NCBI GenBank assembly: GCA_031841125.1
Contig: CM063106.1
Coordinates: 67,320,101-67,384,100 of the forward strand
Length of the DNA stretch: 64,000 bases
Direction of reading: 5' to 3'
Source: Acanthococcus lagerstroemiae
Lineage: Eukaryota; Arthropoda; Insecta; Hemiptera; Eriococcidae
The notes under the pieces are model-generated. The model worked only from the letters and a program-made list of their open reading frames with translations. It was not told where the DNA came from and did no database searches. Below, piece by piece: positions 37,440 through 48,934 of the stretch. Positions within the stretch are counted from its first letter, which is position 1; every line of letters begins with the position of its first letter. The translations under genes were made by a program, and so were the position numbers.

Positions 37440-40085
37440 GTCAACTTACATCGGCTTTAGTCAACGTCTATAGGCTGACATTGACTGTAGTAGGCTCACA
37501 TTACTTACTGAATGCTTACTATGTATACGGTACTTCTTCTTCTTTAGACATCGTATCTGATGCCGGACGTCAGCAGTCGCGGTTTTTGACGCGCGACTCT
37601 CCACGGGTCCTCGGCAGGTTACTCGGGGTATTTTGCTGTTGCTTTCCACACGGTTTTTGTTGAATTAGAATTTTCCTTCTCTTTGCTGAAGAGTACGCAG
37701 TCGCAGTTCGCGTACTAGCCACGTGTTTTACGACGTTGAATCAGCTGTCCACGATGTGCACACGCACAGCACCAACCTTTCTGATCTGGTGGTAACACGC
37801 CCTGCGATTGTAATGCCTTGTTCGTGTGAACTGGCGAGGGTTACTGTGGAAGCACTAGGTTTCCGCCTCAACTGATACTGTAGTCGCTGTGTTCGCTAGG
37901 ATGTTAGTGGGGGTATTCGAATATCATTCGCTTTTCCGGCGTTGGTGGAACTCACTTCCGAGATGCAAGGGTTAACGAGCACGTTACCGCTCGGCTACAG
38001 AGCTGCAATATATGGTACAATCTAACCGTAACTGGCGGAAATTAGCTACTCTTTTTAGTTTTATGGCATTTTCAATCTTACCAGGATGAAACTTGAACAC
38101 GAAGGGGACATCCTCATTGAATCTGCCAGTGTCGAAATGAAGTACATACTCAGAGAAGTCTCGGTTTACAAAGGAACAATCTCCACCACGTATAAGAGAC
38201 AACATTGAGAGACGTGAGTTGAAGTATTTTTCATTTTCCGAGCTGCCTCTTTCCTCAGACAAATTTAGTTTCTGGCAACATTCCGACTACAGATTACAGT
38301 GACTCGGTACACGGTTACGGTTGCTCGATTCCCGGAAATTGGCGTTCCCACTGGAAGGTCCGTTTTGATTGGCATGTTACAAACAAGGTGATACGTTCGG
38401 ACGCCAGTTTAGGAACGATTTCTCCATCCTGCTTAATGAAATCGGTATACTCGCTACCTGCTATTTTATGTGTTTTTATGTATTCGAGTTACCTTGTAAT
38501 TAACGCAAAGTTATTTCAACGGAGGCGTGTTCCGAAGACTTTAATAGTCGGAGCTGAAGAAAAACGGTAACCGAAGCAGCGAAGGTGCCTCAAAGGTAAA
38601 ACTGCCGCGGTTACGCGCGCGGCACATTCATTTCATTCGCCTTTCTCTCTCTCTCTTCCTGTCTCTGCCTCTCATCGCTCCGGCGTTTCCTCAGACTGGC
38701 GAAACGATCTCGTTGCGTCCCCGGCGCCAGATTCGTTCGGTTAATTAAATCCGGCCAAAAGATTATTAATCTTTAGGCGGAGAGCCGGAACCGGGAGGGC
38801 GGCAGAAGGAGAGGAAAAAGGATTAAATTACAGAATTGATAACACCTTATAGCGAACCTGGACGGAGTTCTTCTGCAGATGCGATCTCAGAGCCATGACA
38901 AGTTCGCCTGTGCTGTGTCTAGACACGCTGTAGTACGTGGTCTCTCGTACCGGAATATATTCCTCGTTTGCGGCCGCCCGCTTTTCGGTTTGGTCGAAAA
39001 ATGTATTTATTAATTGGCCGGCAATTCATAGAGTTCCGTTGAATCAGCGTTATGAACGGTGGGACGTGAGAACATACCGCTGCTCTCCGGGTCTTCGGCC
39101 ACAACAAGGTCCAGAACATTACCGTGCTGTTTGTTCACCTCGTGGTGGAACTTTTTCCCACAGAAGTCGCACCTATATGCACTTCTAACTTCTAACCTCT
39201 AGCCCGCTAGTCGAAGAGCCTCACCCATCGGCCAAGATTATTAGTTGACAAAATCGCGTGCATAGCGGTTACACTGTGTGCAGTGTACAGTGTACACGTT
39301 TCACGGAGGTCTCGCGTTCGCACACCGAAAAAGCGCTCAGGGACGCCGAAAAATGACTCACTAATTACCGAGTCTAATATACACGCAGTACCAATAGATC
39401 GATACCGATCTCTAATATTCTTATGTTTTTACGCTGAATTATAAACGCGCGGTCTAGGGTATACAGCGTGTTGCGGAGGTCTGGGCGTATCTAGACAACA
39501 AGTTTTGATTGACAAGCCATGACGGCGGACACAGATCGAGAGGATAAGCCCGCTAAGAGTCTAATGAAGCGAACAATAACTTGATCATAAGGCACAGTCT
39601 GCAGTCTGAAGGTATTCTATCTGGGTACTCCAGTGCAGCTTTATCCGTGGCACAGCTTCGGTCGCGTACCCGGAGGAAATACATTCTCTGGTTATGTACC
39701 AAATCGTGCGGCCATGCTGCGGCGGTAGTCCCGAATTCGCGATTACGCGGGGGTGTCATCTTATCGTGGGCTGACCGAATGATCACGAGCTTTCACCAAT
39801 CCAGCTGCGGTAGAATAATTCGTTCACCCGGAGTTGGTGAATGTCAAAAAAAGGCCTGTGACAGGCCCCGAGCGCACCTACCAGAAAAAATGTATAATGG
39901 CACGACGAAAAAAGGAGGTTTGCGCAGGAAATTTTTAAATCCAAACAATCTGTGTTCACAGAAAATTTAACCTGATTTCACGAACTACTTTTGCACGATA
40001 GTTTCTGCTAAAATATTTATTTACAACCGTTCACTTACACTATTATACGTGACGAATCGCGTTTATACTAACTTATTCAGTGCGC
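37440..40085. other. GC-richer, repeat-poor region, no gene confirmed
   Basis: About 2.6 kb of comparatively GC-rich DNA without obvious transposons. At 39190-39130 the minus strand reads YRCDFCGKKFHHEVNKQHG, resembling a C2H2 finger but one residue short before its histidine and without a second histidine. It lies in a frame that stops at about 38998. I do not call a gene. The region could hold conserved regulatory DNA or part of a neighbouring transcript. Confidence 0.3.
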
Positions 40086-40094
40086 CCATGATCG

Positions 40095-40240
40095 AGTATA
40101 GATTTCCCCTTCTCCATCGGTCACTATCCCTTGCGCCCCTTACCCAAAGCCTCTCCCACTATATTTTTTAACTCGTCGTACCAACTTGTTAGAGGTCTCC
40201 CCGGTGATGTCCAACCTTCCCTAGGATACCAATCCTGAAC
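40095..40240 (-). pseudogene. LINE C-terminal fragment (WYDELKNIVGEALG block)
   Basis: On the minus strand the frame reads PREGWTSPGRPLTSWYDELK and NIVGEALGKGRKG then a stop. The 'GRP-T-W-DELK---G-A' pattern is the typical C-terminal end of LINE polyproteins. It ends directly beside the plus-strand LINE at 40255. Confidence 0.65.
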
Positions 40241-40254
40241 TTCAATTTTTCGGT

Positions 40255-40546
40255 GATATACTCTGGAGTTGTTTAAGAAGACTAAGAGCACCAAAGCACC
40301 TGACTGCTCTGCTTAAGAGCCTATACAAAGACAACTCGGCTTAAGTGAGAGTAGAAGGAGAACTCGCGCAGCAATTCAAACCCGCCAAAGGAGTACACAA
40401 CAGGAATGCATACTCAGCTCCATCCTTTTCAATGCCTGTGGAGAATGGGTTATGAGAGAAGCCAGATGGGAAGGAGGAATATCGCTAGGAGAGAAACGAA
40501 TATCTGACCTCAGATATGCAGACGATACCATTCTGCTAGCCACAAC
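40255..40546 (+). pseudogene. RTE-like LINE reverse transcriptase, part 1 (5'-truncated)
   Basis: The translation shows LLKSLYKDNSA, a stop, VRVEGELAQQFKPAKGV, then (shifted) EWVMREA and ISDLRYADDTILLATT. These match the copies at 52.2-52.6 and 55.9-56.4 kb. At least one stop and one frameshift are present. The reading breaks off within LATT, where a miniature LTR element is inserted, and resumes at 41959. Confidence 0.85.
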
Positions 40547-41953
40547 TGCCGTATATTGACACGTGGCAACACTGATACGCAAGTAGCTGATAATTATTGT
40601 GGGAGTGGTATTGTTTTTGTTCGTTGATATAGAATCTTGCGAGTTTGTATACTTCCAACTCAGCTGTACTTGTAGTTAGCTGATGTAGCAGCACTGATAC
40701 GCAAGTAACTGATGATTATTATGGGAGTGGCATTGTTTTTGTTTGTTGATACAGAATTTTAGATCGTAACAATCATAATGAATATACTTTGCGTGAATTA
40801 TAACTAAAATCAAGCGTTATTATTTATCGTTGATGAAGACACAACATTGGCGCAGTCGGTAGGACGATCCTCCAGGATCCGATCTAGGAGGGGAGAGTTT
40901 CTGTATATTGAAATGTAGCAACACTGATACGCAAGTAGCTGATAATTATTATGGGAGTGGTATTGTTTTTGTTCGTTGATATAGAATTTTAGATCGTAGC
41001 AATTGTAATAAATATACTTAGCGTGAATTATAAGGGTGATTATCTAGAAAATGTACTTTTAGTGTCCAAAGTTAATTTTAAGCTCAATTTCAATCCCCTT
41101 GCCCCGCTTGATTTGTTTTCAGGTGTCAAACCTTTTCGACCACGAAACTACACAATTTGTGAATTTTAACGGTACTCCTCCATTCTAAGAATGAAAAAAA
41201 TTCACTCGTTTTCTCAGTACCGTGGCTTGTCCGAGCAGTAATTTTCAGAATTCTTTTTTTTTTTCTTGTGTGGAGAGAGATATAGCAGCAAAGATCTAAG
41301 ACAGTTTGTTACTCGCAGAGACATATTTCTTGGTACCGAGGCGTTAATATAAGACGGGGGGGGGAAGGATTTGTGCCGAGTGTTCCATTTTCTCATTACC
41401 GTGGGCATAAATAAACACTCATGAAGCAGCCGAAATAAGGGTTGAAAAGAAATTCTACGAAATGGCTTGTCAGTAGTGTTCCTATCCGCTTCACGTTCTT
41501 TTTCTTTATCCTTGACAATTGATTTCAGTTCATGCTATTTATGAAGTAAAAATGTGCCCATGTTTATACTTGTGTTTTTTCGTATATCATTACCGTGGCA
41601 TGACTTTTTTGTTGGAAGCTGAGTGAATATCTCAATTCGTAGGCAGAGTAAGTTATTCTAATACACTGCTGTATCATTTTCTAGAAAACCTGTGTAACCA
41701 ACTATATTAGAAAACAAATTTTACGACATTTTATGGTCAAAATACCATTACCTTGGTTGAAAACCAAGGATAAAAATGAACATCGAAATTCTAATACTTA
41801 TTTTGGAGAGGGTAGTGATTGGATTAACAAAAAAATCGGACGAAAAAAAAAGTACTTTGAGAATTGAAAAATTAGAACTTGAAAAAGTACACTTTCTAGA
41901 AAATTACCCATAACTAAAATCAAGTGTTACCATTTATCGTTGATGAAGACACA
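40547..41953 (+). mobile_element. Miniature LTR retroelement (about 55-bp internal region)
   Basis: A 5-bp TSD ACAAC flanks the element (40542-40546 and 41954-41958), and removing it restores the reading frame context of the host LINE. The 5' LTR is 40547-40843 and the 3' LTR is 40899-41953. Both start near TGTATATTGA and end GATGAAGACACA. The 5' LTR contains an internal tandem duplication of about 125 bp (ACTGATACGCAAGTA twice); the 3' LTR holds an 876-bp TIR insertion. Between the LTRs are only a primer-binding site, TTGGCGCAGTCGGTAGG, as in Ty3/gypsy elements, and a purine tract, AGGAGGGGAGAG. All coding sequence is missing. Confidence 0.85.
41034..41909. mobile_element. 876-bp TIR element inside the 3' LTR
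   Basis: The ends GGGTGATTATCTAGAAAATG and the complement of GGGTAATTTTCTAGAAAGTG form TIRs of about 27 bp. The flanks are ATAA (41030-41033 and 41910-41913), a 4-bp TSD that can be verified because the intact 5' LTR has GAATTATAACTAAA at this point. The interior has repeated TACCGTGG and TCATTACCGTGG words and no recognised transposase. A 4-bp TSD excludes hAT; the superfamily remains open. Confidence 0.85.
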
Positions 41954-41958
41954 ACAAC

Positions 41959-42552
41959 GACGATAGAAGAATTGAGGGATCTACTGAAGAGAGTAGAAGC
42001 AGCTAGTGCCGCGGCGGGCCTGAGAATAAATAAGTCGAAAACTAAAGTTATGACCGTCAACCGCACGAATGACAACCAACCAGGGATCATAGATGTGGAT
42101 GGAATAGAAGTAGTGCAAGACTTCACACACTTGTGCTCTATGGTTTGCAACAGAAGCGGCTCGGAAGGAGAAATAAGAAGAAGAGCGGCAATCGCAAAAA
42201 CGCTGACATGCAGCGAATTGAGGCTTTCGAGATGTACTACTATAGAAGTATGCTGAGAATTCCGTGGACCAAGAAAAGGACGAATGCGTCGATACGCGAA
42301 AAACTTGGCGTGAAGGACAGACTCAGCACAGTCATCAGGAGACGCATTCTCGGTTACTTTGGTCACGTAATCAGAAGGGACAATCTGGAGAAACTGACTG
42401 TGCAGGGTAGAATAGAAGGGAGGGCGTGCGGCAGGTCATCCACACGATACATAGATTTAATACAGAAAATCACTGGCAAGTCGATGGGATCACGTACTAG
42501 GACAGCCGAAGACAGAGACAACTGGAGGAGCCTGCTCGACTCGGTTACCTGA
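41959..42552 (+). pseudogene. RTE-like LINE reverse transcriptase, part 2 and C-terminus
   Basis: It continues IEELRDLLKRVEAASAAAGL and RINKSKTKVMTVNR, a hallmark after the YADD block. After a frameshift it reads RIEAFEMYYYRSMLRIPWTK and ILGYFGHVIRRDNLEKLTVQ, ending RDNWRSLLDSVT and a stop at about 42550. This C-terminal order resembles RTE/BovB-type elements. A Mutator-like element interrupts its 3' UTR at about 42560, and the LINE tail CGAACGAAGAAGAAG resumes at about 43415. Confidence 0.88.
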
Positions 42553-42554
42553 TC

Positions 42555-43405
42555 GGCTGAGTCCGAGTTGCGTCCCGGATTGGAAGATCGCCTGTAAGAG
42601 ATGGCCGAATTGTGTCCCGTGTTTTTGAAACGATGGTGTAATTGCGTCCCATACTTTGGTTGAATTGCGTCCCGCATTTTCCTTCCCACTCTACCAGACT
42701 TAGGACTGGCTGCTAAGTTTGCAGGCGTGGTTAAAATTGCGGGTTGCTTTTTAATTACCTAATGTGAGGAGGTTGGAACTTTCTCGACAGTCGTTTAACA
42801 TACTCGTACGGAGTAATCTCTGCTTTCGTCAATTGTGTGATAGCTTCCTCAACGAAATCTGCCTTTGAGTCGAGCTTTCCTAAGGGATGAGTGGAGCGTA
42901 TTTTCACATAGTTTATATCTTGCCATTCAAGTAGCGCGTCGATGAGTATGTACACATTTGGATGCGAGTGGTAAAGAAGTGGTAAGCTTCACACGCATTA
43001 GCCGTCCTGATGGTTGTTAAAGAGAAGTGAGCCCACAATGTTGGAGGAAACGTTTCCATCACATAGTCGGTGAAATCTTGAATTTGCGGATGAAGGGGAA
43101 GACGCGCCATCATTTCGTCAACGAAAAATTCTTCGACAACTTCTGGGCGCAGAAAGGGTAAGCCAAAATATGCCCGCAACTATGATCCCTCCTCCGTGGC
43201 GCTGGTGTATACATTCTTTAAAGCTAGACTCTTCATCTTCCGGTACCAGGCTTGGCCTAAATGGAAGCGGTAGAAGTGGTGACTGTTTGAAGGGAAATTT
43301 AAAAAAGAGCCGGGACGCAATTACACCATTGATTCAAAAATATGGGGCACAATTCGTACATGTTCCCTTCTATTGGGACGCAACTCGGAAACTCCGACCT
43401 GGGCC
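42555..43405 (-). mobile_element. Mutator-like (MULE) element with long TIRs
   Basis: Long inverted ends of about 110 bp contain three repeated words: GAGTTGCGTCCC, GAATTGTGYCCC and GGTGTAATTGCGTCCC (left 42565-42680, right 43300-43400 in complement). The element lies inside the 3' end of an RTE-like LINE, whose GCCCGAAACCG...GAACGAAGAAG tail continues beyond the right TIR. Long TIRs are typical of MULEs. The 9-bp TSD could not be confirmed. Confidence 0.7.
42760..43179 (-). pseudogene. MULE transposase C-terminal fragment
   Basis: On the minus strand it reads FLRPEVVEEFFVDEMMARLP, then LWAHFSLTTIRTANACEAYH, then (after a frameshift) YILIDALLEWQDINYVKIRS. The 'PP-LW---S--T-N--E-(F/Y)H' and 'P(N)-(Y/F)-LID-L' patterns match MULE-type transposase ORFs common in aphids and other arthropods. 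The catalytic core is absent and one shift separates the halves. Confidence 0.75.
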
Positions 43406-43439
43406 CGAAACCGAGCGAACGAAGAAGAAGGGAATTGTG

Positions 43440-45290
43440 GCCACAAATAGGGTCCCTGCTGATCGAGTATCACCACAGAGCATTATAAAGACTTCTCACG
43501 CAAAAATTTTGGACCCCGGCTTTGGAAAATCCGACCTAGAAAGCTGAAATGCGGAATAATCTCCCTTCACGACAGAGAATGGCTATGAAACGTTACTACA
43601 TCGGCCGTATAGTGTAGACCAGAGTCCGCCTGACTATGACCTGTTCCCAAAGTTGAAGGAATCTCTTCGGGGAATTTGATTTTCCCCCTTAGGACCTGAG
43701 TAATACCGTGACGCGAAGAATCGTCAAAGTGTTGCGCCAACTCGTTTGACTTTTTTTTTTTTTTTAGTTGTACGACAAAAACAAACCCATTTACGTCTTC
43801 CTTAAAGTCCAGGCTACAAAATGAGCACACAACGAACCCGCTAGATAAATTACCGTGGCTGTCAGAGCGCACTGTGCAAAATTTCTAGGACAACCCTCGC
43901 AGATGCATGGGTTGGTTCAACAAAAATAATGTTGTATAATTATATTTGCCATCTTTACTGGGGCCTCATTTTCCAGCAGGAGCCTCTTAGTGTAAGGACC
44001 TCTCGAGAAATTCCCGATTTTCCGACTCCCAGTCCTCTCCTGGCTGGGAGTACGCCATGAAACTCCTTACAGACCCCTCTCAAGATCGGAAACTTTTCAT
44101 AACAGGCAGTATTCGTTCACGTTACCTCATTTTCGACTCACGGTTACACGACTCTTCAGGATGTAAGAACGCTAACGAATCTGAACAATATTCATGGTAC
44201 GCCTCCACCTTACTATTAAAAAAAAAAGAAAAAAAGACTCTGTTCGATTCAGTTCCCGCTGCTGAAGCCCAGTATTGGTATTTCGCTCTTCTTCAGAAAG
44301 AGCCTAGTAGGCGGATCACTATTCGGCGAACCAGCACGATCGAAAGAATTAGCCAGCATCGAGTAAGAGCGGTAAGATTCACATCGTTAGCATCATCGCT
44401 GGCAAGAGCATCACTGTTGATGCCCGATTCTCGATGCCTCCGCCTTCGTGATCTCATCACGAAAGACGAACTAATGCACTTCGAAGCCATAAAATTTTGA
44501 TCGATAATGTCCTGTCATTATGGTAATTCGTGCGACCTCGGGTCCTGCGCCTGTGTACGCTTGCAAATACCGACGCCGGTCGTCGATTACATTTTACCCG
44601 AGTGCAGAGGCAGAGAGGCAGAGGCCAGAGAGCGAGTATAGAGCGCGAACGCGAACCTCCCTGGTCGCGCACCACGACATTGAGAACGCGCGGTGGCATG
44701 TTTTCTGTCAACGACAAAAATTCATAAACCTGTTCGTTAAATACATTAAACCGCCGTTCACCTGAACAATAAACCAACTCGCTTTATGGTTTGTGGCGAA
44801 CGTATGGAAATCCAATATCCAATTCACGTACAGGAAACTGGAATTGGCTCGTTGGCTCTCTAGCACCGCGTATGCGTGTACAATGAGTGCAAATCAGATA
44901 CAAAGAAAAATGCCAAACCAATTAACAGATATAAATAGTGTCACAAAAAAAAACCTGAAAGTTTTGGTCTTCAAGGAATTTTTATTTTTGTTGGAAATGG
45001 AGTCCTCGAGGTACGATAGCATCAGGCACCTCTCCCTCTCCGCATATACTGATAAACAGTAAGATGAAGACACTGAAACCAAACCGCCAAAATATGACTT
45101 GGTTTTGTAAGCTAGTCGAGAGAATGGTGGTTGGGATATAGGGGATTCCTTACCCTTTAAATCGAGCTGTACAAGATCAAGATACCTAATATAAATCTGA
45201 CAAGAAAAAAGACGAAAGGGCAGGGGCAGAGTGACTCACCGGGTAACGGGGTAAAATCCCGATAGCTTGGCACAAATAATAGTCTGATGA
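43440..45290. other. Unassigned, partly GC-rich
   Basis: The parts 43440-43900 and 44060-44800 are GC-richer than average, and the longest ORF has 147 codons (44057-44500 +), with no recognised domain and an internal poly-Lys stretch from an A-run. No splice-supported gene model could be made. Confidence 0.35.
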
Positions 45291-46775
45291 TCCGAGAATT
45301 CATTCAAGATCTTCAGATCTCTTCAATGCTTGTTTATGGCTCTTAAAAGACTTCTTTAAGGTTCTTGCTATGTTTATATTTTTTTTTAAAATTCTTTTCA
45401 AGACATGTTTAAGTCGTTACAGATCTTACGGACTCGGCCAACAATATTCCAAGCCTCGAGACTTTTTGAAGATTCTTCAAATTCCTTCATATTTCTACTC
45501 TTCTTTCAGAATCGCTGAAATATTTTTTTATAATTATGTTACTTGTTTCAGACTGTTAGATTCATTTCAGTCTTTTTAACATCCATCTGGATGGGCTTAG
45601 AACTGTTTGATACTATCTTAGGTCTCTTAACTCTTGCTTAAAATTTTTCAAAACTTCTGAACATGTTCTTATCATTTTTAAGCAAGATCGTAAAGGGGCT
45701 ACCAATCTGAGCTCCTTCCGACGATTTTTTCAATTATTTTTTTTTGCTCGTCAAAAGAAAATAAATTATTGAAAAACCTAAAGAAAAAATCGAGAAAAAA
45801 CTGAAAAAAAGATCAGTCTGATATTTTATGTAACCTAGATGTGTGTGTGCGTGTGTGTGTTGGGGGAGGGGGTTCGGTGATTATATTTAAATATGAATTA
45901 ATGGGAAAGTTCATAAGTTGAGTGTTCTTGGCAAGCCCCCTCTTCTAAAACATTCTGACTACAGGACTGTTTCTAAGTCTTCGAGATTTGTTTTAAGACT
46001 ATTGGCTTGAATGACATTTTAATGACTATTTTCTGCATTATTAGACCTAACTGAGACTTTTTCATACTTATTCAAGATCCTTTAAAAATTATTCGGACGG
46101 ATTTCAGATTCTTAGAGATTCATTAGGATTTTTCAAATCCTTCTTTAAATTTTTCAAGGCTAACTTAGGCCGCTTACCAACATGACTGAAACTTTTTAAG
46201 ACTATGCTATACTGCACTGGGATTTTTGATACTCTTCCAGTCTAGTTAAATGTTTGTAGAGGCAGGTTCAACATTTTTTGAGACGCTTTAACGTGTTATT
46301 CTACTGTCTAGTTGAATCTTAAGAAGTCTTAAATAAGTCTATAAGAGTCACGAAAGTCCCTGTAGAGCGTAAAATAATAATTTTAAGCAAGTCCGAAAAA
46401 AATGTAGAAATAATCGGGAATTATTCTGGACAAGTCTTGAAAAATAAAGTACTTCGAAAAGTATTTTAAAAATGTATAGGGATATTTTCCCCCTTCTCCA
46501 CCGGAAAAAATGAAAAATACCCATTTTACAACTTTTCTCAACGAGTCTTCAGGGGTTTTGTAAGAGTTTGAAGTGTCTGAAAAAGTTTGTGTAGAGCGTA
46601 GAATAATAACCTTAAATCCGAAAAAGTTTTAGAAATAACCTTCAACAATTCCGGAAAAGTCTTAAAAAGTAGAATAGTTCGAAATAGTTTCAAAGAAGTG
46701 TGGGATATATTTCCTCCTTTTTCCCTTATCTCCGGAAAAAAGTTGAAAAGTACCCATTTTAATGGTTATCTTTAC
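45290..46775. repeat. Degenerate minisatellite, second block
   Basis: The stretch has the same GACTCTT, CTTNAAGACT and (complement) AGTCTTNAA vocabulary as 9480-11460. A (GT)n microsatellite lies at about 45840-45860. The orientation seems to switch near 46310. No gene is present. Confidence 0.55.
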
Positions 46776-48427
46776 CAGGGACGAAAATATAGGGTGGCGT
46801 GGGGGGTTTAAGGCCCCCCGCCAAAAAAATGGCAGGTAAATTTTGAAACTGTTCATTTGAATATTTCATTTTTATGAATGTTTGTTGGTTTATTTTCTTT
46901 TTCAATTAAATATATTTCGATTATAAAATCGGCAAATTTTTAATTTTTTAAAAATTTTGTCAGCGAATTTTTAGTTTTTAGAAAATATTTGATGACAAAT
47001 TTTTCTTCTCCACCTTCCCAAATTGAAAGTGAAATTTCAATTCTGAAAATGGAGTACCCTGGACACCAGTCAGAGACTAGTCAATCAAAAGCCGTAGGTC
47101 TCAAGCTGAGTATCGAACGTTATCTGAAAAATTGAAACAAAGGTGAAATGTGGAAGACATTTCGAAAATCTGAAAGTCGGTTTCAAACGTTGAATTTCGA
47201 ATTTCAATGACTACTGGAAGACCCGTGCTACTCCGCAGCATGAGTTGTTAATTGGAAGTATAATGGCTGAAGCTGAGAGCTAATTAGAATGAAGCAAGTG
47301 TTTATTTATTTATTTTTCTTTTATCTACCATTTTTTCCCCTCTAAAATTATAGCAGGCGAAGTTGAATGTCCACTCACAACTGTCCTCAGACTCAACCGA
47401 TTTGAGTGGTCAAAAGTTCAAATAAAAGGTCTTGATCCACTGAGTGTTCTTAGAGCAAAACAAATTATTTACCTCAATTAGAATCTGAGATATAGATCTT
47501 TAAGTGGAGGAAAAGCTTGGAAAAATCATAAATTAAGTCGCGTTTGAGTATAACTTGGTTAAGGTCAAAATTAAGTGAATTCCAATACTTGATGACATAT
47601 GTACATATAAATAGTTAACATAAAAAAAAATTAAGTAAATCGGCTGGATAGAACGGCCGGACGAACTCGTATTAGATTCTTTTAATACATTGATTCTGTT
47701 TTTACTAGATTCTCTGTTTGACATAGAGTCTGAAATTTGAGAAAGTTGAACATTTTATTCAAATCTAAAAGTTGACAACAAAAGACTTATTTTCCAATGT
47801 TACAAGCTGAATCCGATAGCAATGTTCTATTGCTTAATTTAAGGACTTTAGTCCTGGTGAACATAGGAAGGAAATTTAGTCTGGAACCAAAGTCAAAACT
47901 CCATGTGTTTTTCCCATAAGAGGTTTTTTTTCTTGACTTTATTGGAACCAATTTAGGAGACGAATCAGAGAAAATTCAGAAGAAAAAAAAATCACCAAGA
48001 GTACATAAGGACCACTTTATTGTGTAAAGGAAATTGTGTGTTCCTCTCAAATATTCCCAACATCCTGCCACCTTACCCTCCCAGACTAGGATATGCCTAT
48101 GTGGGCAAATGTGAGTGTTTGGAGGATAATGTTCCAATCTGCAGTTGGAGGGACGAAACTACAGGGGGTGGGGAGGGGGTGAAACACGCCCAATAATTTT
48201 GCAGTCTGCAAACTTTGAAACTGTTTATTTAAATTTTTCATTTTCTAAGAACTTTGTTTGTTTTTTTTTTTCTTTTTTAGTTAAAAAATATTTTGGTTGA
48301 AAAATCAGCAAATTTTCAAGTTAAAAAAAATTTGTCAGCGAATTTTTAGTTTTCAAAAAATATTAGTCGGCAAATTTTCCTTCTCCACCCCCCCCCCCCC
48401 CCAACTGAAAGTCAAGTTTCGTCTCTG
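46776..48427 (-). mobile_element. Composite hAT-like element, copy B (inverted)
   Basis: The ends CAGGGACGAAAAT and the complement of CAGAGACGAAACTTGAC are flanked by ATCTTTAC and GTCTTAAC (6 of 8). The terminal units of about 270 bp are at roughly 46776-47055 and 48150-48427 and are oriented opposite to copy A. The internal block shared with A and C includes the complement of GATTGGAACMTTATCC near 48130 and the complement of AACTTTCTCAAATTTCAG near 47735. Confidence 0.82.
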
Positions 48428-48429
48428 GT

Positions 48430-48930
48430 CTTAACTAGTCTTGAAGAATCTTATACAAGACTGTAAGAGTCTAAAAAAGTCTTTAATGAAAAAATTTTAG
48501 GGATGGCCTTGAAGAATTCTGGAAATGTCTTGGAAAATAAAATACGTCTGAAAGAATTTTATAAATCCATGAGGGTGTATCTCCTATCTTGCTACCTCTG
48601 ATCCAAGAGAAAAACGCAAAATACTCATTTTATTGCTTGTCTTAACAAGTCTTAAAGGGTCTGGTAAAAGTCAGGAAGAGTCTTTAAAAAGTCTTTGTAG
48701 AGTCAGGTATAATAATTTTGAACAAATCAGTAGATGTATCTTCTGGAAGATTCGTGCCGACTAAAATACGTCTGAAAAAATTTGAAAGAAGTACAGAGAT
48801 GAATTTCCCCCCTCTTCTTCTGAGCTGGGAAACAACTTAAAATTACTTCGTTTTACGGCTCAAGTCGTTAAAAAAAATCATATTTCACTCGCTCAACTTG
48901 CAACTATAGTCTTACCTAGAAACGTCTTAT
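48430..48930. repeat. Minisatellite, continuation
   Basis: AGTCTTGAAGAATCTTA, GTAAGAGTCTAAAAAAGTC and similar words continue the complementary-orientation minisatellite on the other side of copy B. Copy B therefore inserted within the array. Confidence 0.5.
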
Positions 48931-48934
48931 TTCA

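Noticed and set aside
39130..39190. Minus-strand C2H2 zinc-finger exon
   Set aside because: Finger spacing is one residue short, the second histidine is missing, and no good splice acceptor precedes it; kept only as a weak observation.
44057..44500. 147-codon plus-strand ORF
   Set aside because: Longest plus-strand candidate outside transposons, but it contains an A-run-coded Lys stretch and no motif, and the opposite strand is also open.
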